Position numbers and translations under genes: made by a program. DNA of 11,508 nt from Streptosporangiaceae bacterium (GTDB taxonomy: Bacteria > Actinomycetota > Actinomycetes > Streptosporangiales > Streptosporangiaceae), in contig JASHSZ010000117.1 of NCBI GenBank assembly GCA_030040815.1, positions 1 to 11,508 of the forward strand, read 5' to 3'. The notes below the pieces were generated by a model. The model saw only the letters and a program-made list of their open reading frames with translations. It made no database searches and was not told where the DNA came from. Every line of letters begins with the position of its first letter. Position 1 is the stretch's first letter. This document shows, one piece after another, positions 1-6,233 of the stretch.

Positions 1-608
1 AGGCCGGACCCGACGATGAAATCGCAGAGAAGGTGCCAGTGCTCGTCCAGCTCGACCAGGAACTTCGCGTACTCCTCGCGGGAAAGGCTTTGCGGCGCTA
101 GCGGGCCAACTTCTTGAGCCTGATCCCCGGACGGGGTTGACCTTGACCTCGGGGACGCTCTTGTCCTCGGCCGCTACCTGGAAGAGCGCCGACAGGATGG
201 CCTTGAGCTTCTTCGTCCGCTCGTGCTGGCCGAGCTTGTCGTGCTCCCGGAGGAACTCCGCCATGTCGCCGGTGCCGATCTCGCCCATCGCCATGGCGCC
301 GAAGCGGGGGACGATCCACTTCTGCAGGGCCGACGTGTAGCTGAGGATGGTGTTATGGCTCACGTCGTGCCGCTTGATCCACGGCCAGCAGTAGCTGTCG
401 AGAGTGACCTGGCCGACGACCTGGCCGGGGCAGACCGTCGTCTCGGGCACGCTGGGGTCGATCCCCCGCAGCACCTTAGCCTTGGCCTCCATGTGGGCGG
501 CCTCTGCTTCGGTGCGCTCCGAGAGGTACCGGCTGACTTCTGCTTGCCGTCAACCGTCCTGTAAAGAGCCAGATACCTAGTACCGTACCTTGTGTGCGTG
601 ACCTTCAT
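1..608 (-). pseudogene. Tyrosine-type phage integrase, N-terminal part, frameshifted and cut by the window edge
   Basis: Read leftward from ATG 608, the product starts MKVTHTRYGTRYLALYRTVD, an AP2-like arm-binding start. It moves to a second frame near 525 (YLSERTEAEAAHMEAKAK), then gives a SAM-like core-binding domain (TILSYTSALQKWIVPRFGAM, then MGEIGTGDMAEFL). Near 122-129 it shifts again (IRLKKLA), and near 98-108 once more, into SLSREEYAKFLVELDEHW and DFIVGSG at the start of the catalytic domain. The catalytic R-H-R-Y residues would lie beyond the left edge. All three shifts are consistent with loss of one base, so this is either a dead integrase or an assembly with indel errors near a contig end; the other genes here are intact. 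Family assignment is confident. A prophage or integrative element would lie to the left, but no attachment site or tRNA is visible. Confidence 0.8.
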
Positions 609-624
609 CGCCAAGATATTCGAC

Positions 625-694
625 CACCCTCTCGTGTTCACGGACAACAGCGCCGGGTGTTCGATTCTTATTCTCTGACCTGGGCGAGAGGGTG
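625..694. repeat. 10-bp perfect inverted repeat between the integrase remnant and the kinase gene
   Basis: CACCCTCTCG at 625-634 is the exact reverse complement of CGAGAGGGTG at 685-694, with 50 bases between the arms. Each arm reads GAGAGGGTG in the direction of the nearest gene and sits about 14-16 bases before its start codon (608 leftward, 709 rightward). Both could therefore be distant Shine-Dalgarno sequences, or the pair could be an operator or a trace of an insertion. A run of seven T at 698-704, unusual in this GC-rich DNA, follows the right arm. Confidence 0.45.
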
Positions 695-708
695 AACTTT
701 TTTTCCCG

Positions 709-2766
709 ATGGATGTGACCTTGTCGGCCCCGATAGGGCAGCTACTCGACGGCAGATACCTCGTCGAGTCGCATGTCGCGCGCGGTGGCATGGCGACGGT
801 CTACCTAGCCCGCGACGTCCGGCTCGAGCGTACGATCGCGCTGAAGATCGCCCATCCCGAGCTCGCCAGGGACCGGGAGTTCGTCGACAGGTTCATCGGC
901 GAGGCGCGTGCCGTCGCCCGGCTGTCCAGCCCTAACGTCGTGGCGGTGTTCGACCAGGGCTCCACTGGGGACCTCAACTACATCGCCATGGAGTACGTGC
1001 CCGGCCCGACCCTGCGTGAGCTGCTGGTCGCCCGTGGCAGGCTGAACCCGCGCGAGGCGCTCGACATTATCGAGCGGGTGCTGGCTGGGCTTGCCGCGGC
1101 GCACGACGCCGGCATCGTCCACCGGGACGTCAAGCCGGAGAACGTCCTGCTCGGCAACGGCAGCTCGGTGAAGGTAGCCGACTTCGGCCTGGCCAGGGCC
1201 GAGTCCGGGATCAGGCACACCCGGTCCGGGCTGCTGATCGGCACCGCTGCCTATCTGGCGCCGGAGCAGGTGACCAGCAACGCGGCCGACCAGCGAAGCG
1301 ACGTGTACGCCGCCGGCGTCATGCTGTTCGAGATGCTGACCGGCCAGCAGCCGCACACCGGCGAAACGCCGCTGGCGGTCGCCTACCAGCATGTCAACTC
1401 CGTCGTCCCGGCTCCGTCGAGCGTGAACCCCGACCTGCCGCCCGCGCTGGACGCCCTGGTCGCGCTCGCCACGAGCCGTGACCCGGAACTGCGGCCCGCA
1501 GACGCCAGGCACTACCTGCACGCGATCAGGGAGGTCCGCCGCGGCCTGCCGCTGCCGCCGGTGACCAGGCGCGACCTGCCGGTCGCCGGCCCGGCGGGTC
1601 AGCCAGGTGCCGACGGCGCAGCGGCGAACGGAGCCGACGCCAGCGCCAGTGCGGCCGAGACAGCCCGACTGGCGGCGCGCGCCGGGCTGGCAGGCGTCGC
1701 CAACGGAGCAGGCCTGGTCACGGTAGGGCAGTCCTACGGACCTGGCGTAGCGCAATACCCGCTCAACGGCTCCTCGGCTGCCAATCGCACCCTGGTCGTC
1801 CCGGTGGGCGCGGAGGCAGACCTCGCGAGCGGCTACCGCGGCAGGCCAGGACGCCGGGGCGAACGGCCCTACCACGAGCCCGGGCTGCAGCGCTGGCTGT
1901 TCAGCCGCCGCATCGTCATCGTGCTGGCCATTGGGGTGGCTGTCCTGGCGGCGAGCGGGCTCGCGTGGTGGCTCGCCGTGGGTCAGGACACCACCGTCCC
2001 GTCGGTCGCCGACATGACCGTGAGCACGGCGAGTGGCGACCTGACGAACGCGGGCCTGCATGCGGTGATCGGGCCTGGCAGGAACAGCTACTCCGTCCCG
2101 GCAGGGCAGGTCATCGGCACCGACCCGCCGGCCGGGGACCGGATCGCGCACGGCGGCACGGTCGACATCATCCCGTCGCTCGGGCCTGTCATGGTCACCA
2201 TGCCGTCAGTGACGGGAGAGAGCCTCGCGCAGGCCGAGCAGGGGGTTGAGGCGGCCGGTCTGAAGGTCAGCAAGCCCAGCTATCAGACGTCCGCGAGCAT
2301 TGGCACCGGACTCGTGGTGTCGACCAATCCGCCTGCCTACCAGCGCTGGCCCAAGAACAAGCCGGTTCAGCTGGTGGTGAGTGAGGGGCCGCCGCTGCCG
2401 AACTTCGTCGGCCAGCAGATCGCCACCGCGCAAGCCGCTGCCGCGGCTGGCGGCTACAGCATCAACCCGGTCGCCGACAACACCAGCGCGCAGCCCGCGG
2501 GCACGGTGACCGGCCAGTCTCCCAGCCCGGGCACGGCAATTACGTCGGGCGAAGTCGTCACGTTGCAGGTGTCGACCGGTCAGGGCGGGGTCGCTATTCC
2601 GGACGTCCAGGGGATGACTGCCAGCCAGGCCGAGACCGTACTGCAGGCGGCTGGCTTCAACGTGCAGGTCAGCCAGGGCCTCATCGGCCAGACCGTCACC
2701 AGCTACTCGCCCACCGGCCAGGCGCCGCCGGGCACGACCATCACCATCACTATCGGGTATCTCTAG
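709..2766 (+). CDS. pknL: Membrane Ser/Thr protein kinase with four PASTA repeats, PknL type
   Basis: A 685-residue Hanks-type kinase. The kinase domain spans about 15-275: glycine-rich loop ARGGMATVYLA at 24-34, ATP-anchoring K46 (ALK), helix-C E65, HRD 138-140 with catalytic D140 and N145, DFG 158-160, and activation segment to GTAAYLAPEQ (178-187) with phosphorylatable T171, S173 and T179. A low-complexity Ala/Gly linker follows. One membrane helix lies at about 401-424, then four PASTA domains (about 427-492, 497-560, 562-624, 629-684) outside the cell, where the family binds peptidoglycan fragments. The opening MDVTLSAPIGQLLDGRYLVE resembles actinobacterial PknL/Stk kinases; M. tuberculosis PknL lacks PASTA repeats, whereas the C. 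glutamicum homologue has them. The 709 start has only a weak, distant SD (GAGAGGG, 686-692) but fits the family N-terminus. It converges with the next gene. PknL orthology is inferred. Confidence 0.95.
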   Translation: MDVTLSAPIGQLLDGRYLVESHVARGGMATVYLARDVRLERTIALKIAHPELARDREFVDRFIGEARAVARLSSPNVVAVFDQGSTGDLNYIAMEYVPGPTLRELLVARGRLNPREALDIIERVLAGLAAAHDAGIVHRDVKPENVLLGNGSSVKVADFGLARAESGIRHTRSGLLIGTAAYLAPEQVTSNAADQRSDVYAAGVMLFEMLTGQQPHTGETPLAVAYQHVNSVVPAPSSVNPDLPPALDALVALATSRDPELRPADARHYLHAIREVRRGLPLPPVTRRDLPVAGPAGQPGADGAAANGADASASAAETARLAARAGLAGVANGAGLVTVGQSYGPGVAQYPLNGSSAANRTLVVPVGAEADLASGYRGRPGRRGERPYHEPGLQRWLFSRRIVIVLAIGVAVLAASGLAWWLAVGQDTTVPSVADMTVSTASGDLTNAGLHAVIGPGRNSYSVPAGQVIGTDPPAGDRIAHGGTVDIIPSLGPVMVTMPSVTGESLAQAEQGVEAAGLKVSKPSYQTSASIGTGLVVSTNPPAYQRWPKNKPVQLVVSEGPPLPNFVGQQIATAQAAAAAGGYSINPVADNTSAQPAGTVTGQSPSPGTAITSGEVVTLQVSTGQGGVAIPDVQGMTASQAETVLQAAGFNVQVSQGLIGQTVTSYSPTGQAPPGTTITITIGYL

Positions 2767-2784
2767 CCAGGGTCTGCTGTCGGG

Positions 2785-3387
2785 CTACAGCGGCGGGCCC
2801 TCGCCGTCCAGTTCCTGATAGGAGTAACGCTGCTCGCGCCACGGGTCGGCGGTGTTGTGGTAGCCGCGCTCCTCCCAGAAACCGCGTCGGTCCACGGTCA
2901 TGTACTCGATAGCGCGCACCCACTTGACGCTCTTGAACGCGTATAGGTGCGGCACGACCAGGCGGAGGGGGTAGCCATGCTCGGGGGTCAGCGGCGCTCC
3001 GGCGTGGTGGGTGGCTAGCAGCGTCGTCTCCGCCGCGAAATCGCCGATCCGGACGTTCGCGCTGTAGCCGAAGTCAGCCCAGATCATCACGTGCGTCACC
3101 GCGGCGGCCGGCGGGAAGCGGCACAGCAGTTCCGTGGCCGGGATGCCTGCCCAGGTGAGGCCGGGCACGGTGAACTTCGTCACGCAGTGGAAGTCGGCCG
3201 TCAGCTCGCTGACCGGCAGCGCCGCGACGTCGGTCCAGCGCAGCCGCGTCTCGCGGGCCGACTCGGTCGCCCCGAAGATCCGCAGGTGCCAGGTCGCCGG
3301 GTCGAAGGCAGGGATCGGGCCGTAGTGCAGCACCGGCAGCGTCCGCGGTATGTACTGACCCGGCGGCAGCACCGGCTCATCCGCCAT
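2785..3387 (-). CDS. Sulfite-oxidase-like molybdopterin-dependent oxidoreductase (small, single-domain)
   Basis: A 200-residue protein made up almost entirely of the oxidoreductase molybdopterin-binding domain. The sequence ADFHCVTKFTVPGLTW (65-80) carries C68, the expected molybdenum-ligating cysteine of the sulfite oxidase/YedY fold. HGYPLRLVVPHLYAFKSVKW (137-156) is the cofactor-binding stretch, and GFWEERGYHN (169-178) plus DPWREQRYS is the characteristic C-terminus of this actinobacterial subfamily. No Tat or Sec signal, haem domain or dimerisation domain is present, so a cytoplasmic enzyme is likely; its substrate is unknown. ATG 3387 was chosen because MADEPVLPPGQYIPRTLPVL matches the usual start and length. 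The frame stays open upstream and ATG 3465 (226 aa) is an alternative. It converges on the kinase gene with an 18-base gap and is divergent from the aromatic leader. Confidence 0.9.
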   Translation of the reverse strand: MADEPVLPPGQYIPRTLPVLHYGPIPAFDPATWHLRIFGATESARETRLRWTDVAALPVSELTADFHCVTKFTVPGLTWAGIPATELLCRFPPAAAVTHVMIWADFGYSANVRIGDFAAETTLLATHHAGAPLTPEHGYPLRLVVPHLYAFKSVKWVRAIEYMTVDRRGFWEERGYHNTADPWREQRYSYQELDGEGPPL

Positions 3388-3530
3388 GTCCTGCTGACCT
3401 GCCCCTTCCTGTTCGCTGCCGCAGCCCTCCGCGATGTCCGCCGGCGGCCGGGGCAGTGCAGCCATCTTGCCACCCCGGCGCATGCTGCCTTCGTGCCCCC
3501 ACCGGGCAGCGGGCGGCGGCAGCGGTGCGC

Positions 3531-3543
3531 TACGCTGTCCGGC
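3531..3543 (+). promoter_or_regulatory. Candidate -10 element for the aromatic leader transcript
   Basis: TACGCT at 3531-3536 fits the actinobacterial TANNNT -10 consensus. It lies seven bases before ATG 3544 of the leader peptide, so transcription would start at about 3543-3544 and the leader mRNA would be leaderless; no Shine-Dalgarno sequence precedes the ATG. No good -35 is visible at the expected distance. This is inference from spacing only. Confidence 0.35.
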
Positions 3544-3618
3544 ATGCGTCACCAGTGGTGGTTTGGCTTCGGCTGCCGGCCCGGTTCCCGGTCGGTCGCC
3601 CGCCACGCCATGTGCTGA
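3544..3618 (+). CDS. Aromatic leader peptide (24 aa, Trp-Trp-Phe-Gly-Phe) upstream of DAHP synthase
   Basis: This short frame from ATG 3544 to TGA 3616-3618 begins MRHQWWFGFGC. Two adjacent Trp codons (3556-3561) are followed at once by Phe (3562-3564), Gly and Phe (3568-3570). Trp and Phe are end products of the pathway opened by the next gene, and such clusters are the hallmark of attenuator leader peptides, as in actinobacterial trp operon leaders. The product itself probably has no function; translation is sensed. A ribosome stalled on the Trp codons would cover to about 3570 and leave GCCGGCCCGG (3575-3584) free to pair with 3643-3655, breaking the terminator hairpin. No Tyr codons occur. 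The stop codon lies 31 bases beyond the pairing arm, a geometry that differs from enteric trpL. Confidence 0.8.
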   Translation: MRHQWWFGFGCRPGSRSVARHAMC

Positions 3619-3655
3619 CGCGAGCGATCCGCACTCCGAGCCCCGGGCCAACGGC
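3575..3655 (+). promoter_or_regulatory. Candidate antiterminator pairing in the aromatic leader RNA
   Basis: GCCGGCCCGG (3575-3584) can pair with CCGGGCC (3643-3649) for seven base pairs, plus GGC (3653-3655) for three more across an AAC bulge. The second strand is the ascending arm and loop side of the terminator stem, so the two structures exclude each other. A competing local hairpin, CCGG (3581-3584) with CCGG (3588-3591), could sequester the first arm. Pairing was worked out by eye, with no free energies computed. Confidence 0.55.
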
Positions 3656-3667
3656 CTGGGGCTTTTG
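3639..3667 (+). terminator. Attenuator terminator hairpin before DAHP synthase
   Basis: AGCCCCGGGCC (3639-3649) and GGCCTGGGGCT (3653-3663) form an 11-bp stem with one G-T wobble (3645/3657) and a three-base AAC loop, followed by a T run at 3663-3666. It is the strongest hairpin seen in the window. It sits between the leader stop and the Shine-Dalgarno AGGGAGGA (3681-3688) of the synthase, where an attenuator is expected. Confidence 0.75.
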
Positions 3668-3692
3668 TCATGTCGGGACCAGGGAGGACGCG

Positions 3693-4739
3693 ATGGTGGT
3701 GGTGATGGCCCCGGAGGCCACGCAGGCCGACATCGAGCAGATCGTCACGCTCGTCGCCGCGGCGGGCGGTGAGGCGTTCGTCAGCCGTGGCCTGTCTCGC
3801 ACGATCATCGGCCTGGTCGGCGAAGTGGACGAGTTTGGCGCGCTGAACCTGCGCAGCTACCGCGGTGTGAGCGACGTCATCCGCATCTCCGTGCCCTACA
3901 AGCTGGTCAGCCGGGAGAACCACCCGGGCCGGTCAACCGTCACTGTCGCCGGGGTGCCGATCGGCCCCGGTCAGCTCACCGTCATCGCGGGCCCGTGCAC
4001 CGTCGAGACGCCAGACCAGACCCTGGCGGCGGCGCTGCTGGCGCAGTCGGCAGGCGCCTGTTTGCTGCGTGGCGGCGCGTTCAAGCCCCGGACCTCGCCG
4101 TACGCCTTCCAGGGACTCGGCGAGGCTGGGCTGCGCATCCTCGCGGACGTCAGGGCGGAGACCGGTCTGCCTGTTGTGACCGAGGTCATCGACCCGGCCT
4201 CGGTGGACCTGGTGGCCTCCTACGCCGACATGCTGCAGGTCGGCACCCGGAGCATGCACAACTTCGCCTTGCTGCAAGCCGTCGGCTCGGCCACCAAGCC
4301 GGTGCTGCTCAAGCGCGGCATGAATGCCACGATCGAGGAGTGGCTGATGGCCGCGGAGTACATCGCTCAGCGCGGCAACCTGGACATCGTGCTGTGCGAG
4401 CGCGGGATCCGGACGTTCGAGACCGCGACTCGCAACACCCTCGACATCAGCGCCGTCCCGGTCGCGCAGCGACTGTCGCACCTGCCCGTCATCGTGGACC
4501 CCTCCCACTCGGGCGGCCGCCGTGACCTCGTCCTGCCGCTTAGCCGTGCGGCGATCGCCGTGGGCGCGGACGGCATCATCGTCGACGTCCATCCGCACCC
4601 GGCGGCCGCGCTCTGTGACGGCGACCAGGCGCTTACCGGCGCGGACATCGGCGAGCTGGCGGCGGCCGTTCGGTCGCTGTCAGAGCTGCTCGGCCGTGCC
4701 GTCACCCAGGCCGGGTCCCTGACCGCGGTCGCTGTGTAG
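3693..4739 (+). CDS. aroF: 3-deoxy-7-phosphoheptulonate (DAHP) synthase, type I-beta with N-terminal regulatory domain
   Basis: Condenses phosphoenolpyruvate with erythrose 4-phosphate, the first step of the shikimate pathway. The 348-residue product aligns over its whole length with Thermotoga maritima DAHP synthase. Residues 1-70 form the ferredoxin-like domain that binds Tyr/Phe as inhibitor in that enzyme, and about 80-340 form the TIM barrel. Visible motifs are AGPCTVE (99-105, metal ligand C102), RGGAFKPRTSPYAFQGLG (126-143), KPVLLKRG (202-209), CERGIRTFE (235-243), DPSHSGGRRD (269-278, ligand H272) and D309. The fourth ligand, E298 in T. maritima, is Asp here. ATG 3693 has a strong SD (AGGGAGGA) and gives the family N-terminus; the frame upstream overlaps the leader and is not used. 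It is downstream of the Trp/Phe attenuator, so both expression and activity may respond to aromatic amino acids. Confidence 0.96.
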   Translation: MVVVMAPEATQADIEQIVTLVAAAGGEAFVSRGLSRTIIGLVGEVDEFGALNLRSYRGVSDVIRISVPYKLVSRENHPGRSTVTVAGVPIGPGQLTVIAGPCTVETPDQTLAAALLAQSAGACLLRGGAFKPRTSPYAFQGLGEAGLRILADVRAETGLPVVTEVIDPASVDLVASYADMLQVGTRSMHNFALLQAVGSATKPVLLKRGMNATIEEWLMAAEYIAQRGNLDIVLCERGIRTFETATRNTLDISAVPVAQRLSHLPVIVDPSHSGGRRDLVLPLSRAAIAVGADGIIVDVHPHPAAALCDGDQALTGADIGELAAAVRSLSELLGRAVTQAGSLTAVAV

Positions 4740-5004
4740 CGTGCAGAGGCGACCGCCGAGCCCCCGAGCCCCCGCGGCAGCCCGACCAGCTGCCTCGGGA
4801 CGATCCCCCGCCACCGCGCGAGCGCGTGGAGGACGATCGGCCCTGTCCCCTGCGGCCATGATCCACGCTGGGCATGCCGATGTGCCGTATTCTTGGGACA
4901 TAGTTGACCTGGACGTTAAGTGCCAGCCACATAGGCGACTGCGCACACCCCGCGGGTCCCCGCCAGCCAGGAACCCGCCGATCAGCAGACCCGCGGAGAC
5001 GTCG
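4740..5004. other. 265-base intergenic region between aroF and the secreted protein gene
   Basis: The left part holds a tandem GAGCCCCC repeat (4758-4773) and the hairpin listed separately. The right part is locally AT-richer around 4889-4920 and contains TTGACC (4904-4909), a possible -35 for the next gene, but I see no convincing -10 at 16-19 bases. Open frames here lack coding character or database-like motifs and are not called. A clear Shine-Dalgarno GGAG (4995-4998) marks the end. Confidence 0.5.
4771..4799 (+). terminator. GC-rich hairpin after aroF, possible intrinsic terminator
   Basis: CCCG (4771-4774) and GGCAGC (4776-4781) pair with GCTGCC (4789-4794) and CGGG (4796-4799). This gives ten base pairs with one C/T mismatch and a seven-base loop, about 31 bases after the aroF stop. 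No T run follows; U-tract-poor hairpins are common at actinobacterial gene ends, so termination is plausible but unproven. Confidence 0.5.
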
Positions 5005-6207
5005 ATGCTGAGGATCCGCCCCACCGTGGCCGTGCCGGGACGTGTCGCCGCCTGCGCTGCGGTGGCGGTGTTCCTGACGGGCCTGGCCATCCGGCCGGAT
5101 GGTCCCCGCCCGGCGGTCGCTTCGCCGCAGCAGGCGCGGTCGACCAGCGTGGTGGCCGGCGGTCACGGCTCGCCGGTCACCACGGCCGGCGCTGCCTTCC
5201 GGCTGTCCGCAGGACACCACTACGGCCAGCCGGCCAACGCGTCCGGATACTCGGTGATCGTTCGTACCGGTCCCACCTCCGCCTGGCTGCTCGGCGGCAG
5301 CAATCCGGGCGGGCCGAGCGTGCCGGTGGCGACCCTGTGGAACGGTACGCAGCTGACGACCGTGGCGCTGCCGTCCGGCCTGACCAGCTTCATCAGCGAC
5401 GCGAGCGCCACCTCGAGCACCGACGTCTGGGCAGCCAGTCAGTACGGCCAGTACCTGCTGCACTACGACGGCTGGCAGTGGACGGTTGCGAAGCGATGGC
5501 AGCACGGCCAGATCACCGGGCTGACCGCTATCAGCCCGTCCGACGTCTGGGTCTTCGGCACCACCGCAGATGGCACGAGCGACGTGGGAACGTGGCACTT
5601 CGACGGCTATTCGTGGCAGCGGATAACCGGACTGGCAGCCTCGGTTGTCCGGGCGAGCGCAGATTCGGACAGCGACGTCTGGGCAATCGCCGCCAGCTCT
5701 GCGTCGTACTCGATCCTGCACTACGACGGCACCAGCTGGCAGCCGGTGCCGACCGGCGACGATCTAGACGGCGTCCAGCCGCGCGACATCCTCGCGGTCT
5801 CGCCAGCCAACGTGTGGGTTCTCGGCACGAAGGCGGACGTCGCCGATGGCGCCCGGCTCGTGCTGCTGCACTGGAACGGCGTCGGCTGGACCAGTCTCGT
5901 GACGCAGATCAACGCCTGGGCAGGGCGGCTCGCCGCAGGCGCCGAGGGCACCGTGCTCGTCACGGCGACACCCTCGGACGCCTCGGCGGCCGGCTTGATC
6001 CTGCAGGTGTCAGCAACCCCAGGCGGGTGGCCCGTAGTCACCGCGCAATCCTGGCTGGCCGACGGCAGCGTCAGCGACGTCGCGCTGGCCGACGGTACCC
6101 GGTCGGTGTGGGCAAGCGGCGCGATTCTGACGCGCCTCGGCGGCGAGGCAGTGATCTGGACAGGTCAGCTCGGTCAGGCGCTGTCCGAGTCCGGCATCGG
6201 CACCTGA
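5005..6207 (+). CDS. Secreted beta-propeller-like protein of unknown function
   Basis: A 400-residue protein with an N-terminal signal: basic MLRIRPTVAVPGR, hydrophobic core at about 14-29, and a likely signal peptidase site after AVA (37-39). The mature part repeats a unit of about 45 residues with the pattern S-x-x-D/N-V-W-x-x-G, a variable loop, then H-Y/F/W-D/N-G-x-x-W: DVWAAS...HYDGWQW (140-159), DVWVFG...HFDGYSW (180-204), DVWAIA...HYDGTSW (224-245), NVWVLG...HWNGVGW (269-295), with degenerate copies at about 91-113 and 367-386. This fits a beta-propeller made of Kelch- or Asp-box-like blades, probably extracytoplasmic. No catalytic motif, lipobox or anchor is seen. ATG 5005 has an SD (GGAG, 4995-4998) six bases away and places the signal at the N-terminus; the open frame back to 4741 is Pro/Arg-rich non-coding DNA. 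It converges with thiI. Confidence 0.85.
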   Translation: MLRIRPTVAVPGRVAACAAVAVFLTGLAIRPDGPRPAVASPQQARSTSVVAGGHGSPVTTAGAAFRLSAGHHYGQPANASGYSVIVRTGPTSAWLLGGSNPGGPSVPVATLWNGTQLTTVALPSGLTSFISDASATSSTDVWAASQYGQYLLHYDGWQWTVAKRWQHGQITGLTAISPSDVWVFGTTADGTSDVGTWHFDGYSWQRITGLAASVVRASADSDSDVWAIAASSASYSILHYDGTSWQPVPTGDDLDGVQPRDILAVSPANVWVLGTKADVADGARLVLLHWNGVGWTSLVTQINAWAGRLAAGAEGTVLVTATPSDASAAGLILQVSATPGGWPVVTAQSWLADGSVSDVALADGTRSVWASGAILTRLGGEAVIWTGQLGQALSESGIGT

Positions 6208-6233
6208 CCCCGACCGCGAACGCGCCGGTCAGG
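6203..6233. terminator. Possible bidirectional terminator between convergent genes
   Basis: CCTGACC (6203-6209) and GGTCAGG (6227-6233) are perfect inverted repeats spanning both stop codons of the convergent propeller and thiI genes. There is additional internal pairing (GACCG 6211-6215 with CGGTC 6225-6229 as an alternative). No T run follows on either side, so confidence is low. Confidence 0.35.

Noticed and set aside
805..2151. Long open frame (448 codons) on the minus strand
   Set aside because: It is antisense to the kinase gene, Arg/Gly/Asp-rich with no recognisable domain; such antisense openness is expected in GC-rich DNA.
2774..2793. Seven-pair hairpin between the convergent kinase and oxidoreductase genes
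   Set aside because: It contains a wobble pair, has no T run on either side and overlaps the oxidoreductase stop; too weak to call a terminator.
3388..3651. N-terminal extension of the sulfite-oxidase-like protein
   Set aside because: The extra 88 codons overlap the aromatic leader region in antisense and have no similarity to the family, whose members start near MADEP.
3456..3692. N-terminal extension of DAHP synthase back to 3456
   Set aside because: The strong SD at 3681-3688 and the exact alignment of residue 1 with the T. maritima enzyme favour ATG 3693; the extension runs through the attenuator.
4741..5004. N-terminal extension of the secreted protein
   Set aside because: It would bury the signal peptide behind 88 Pro/Arg/Ala residues; ATG 5005 has a proper SD.
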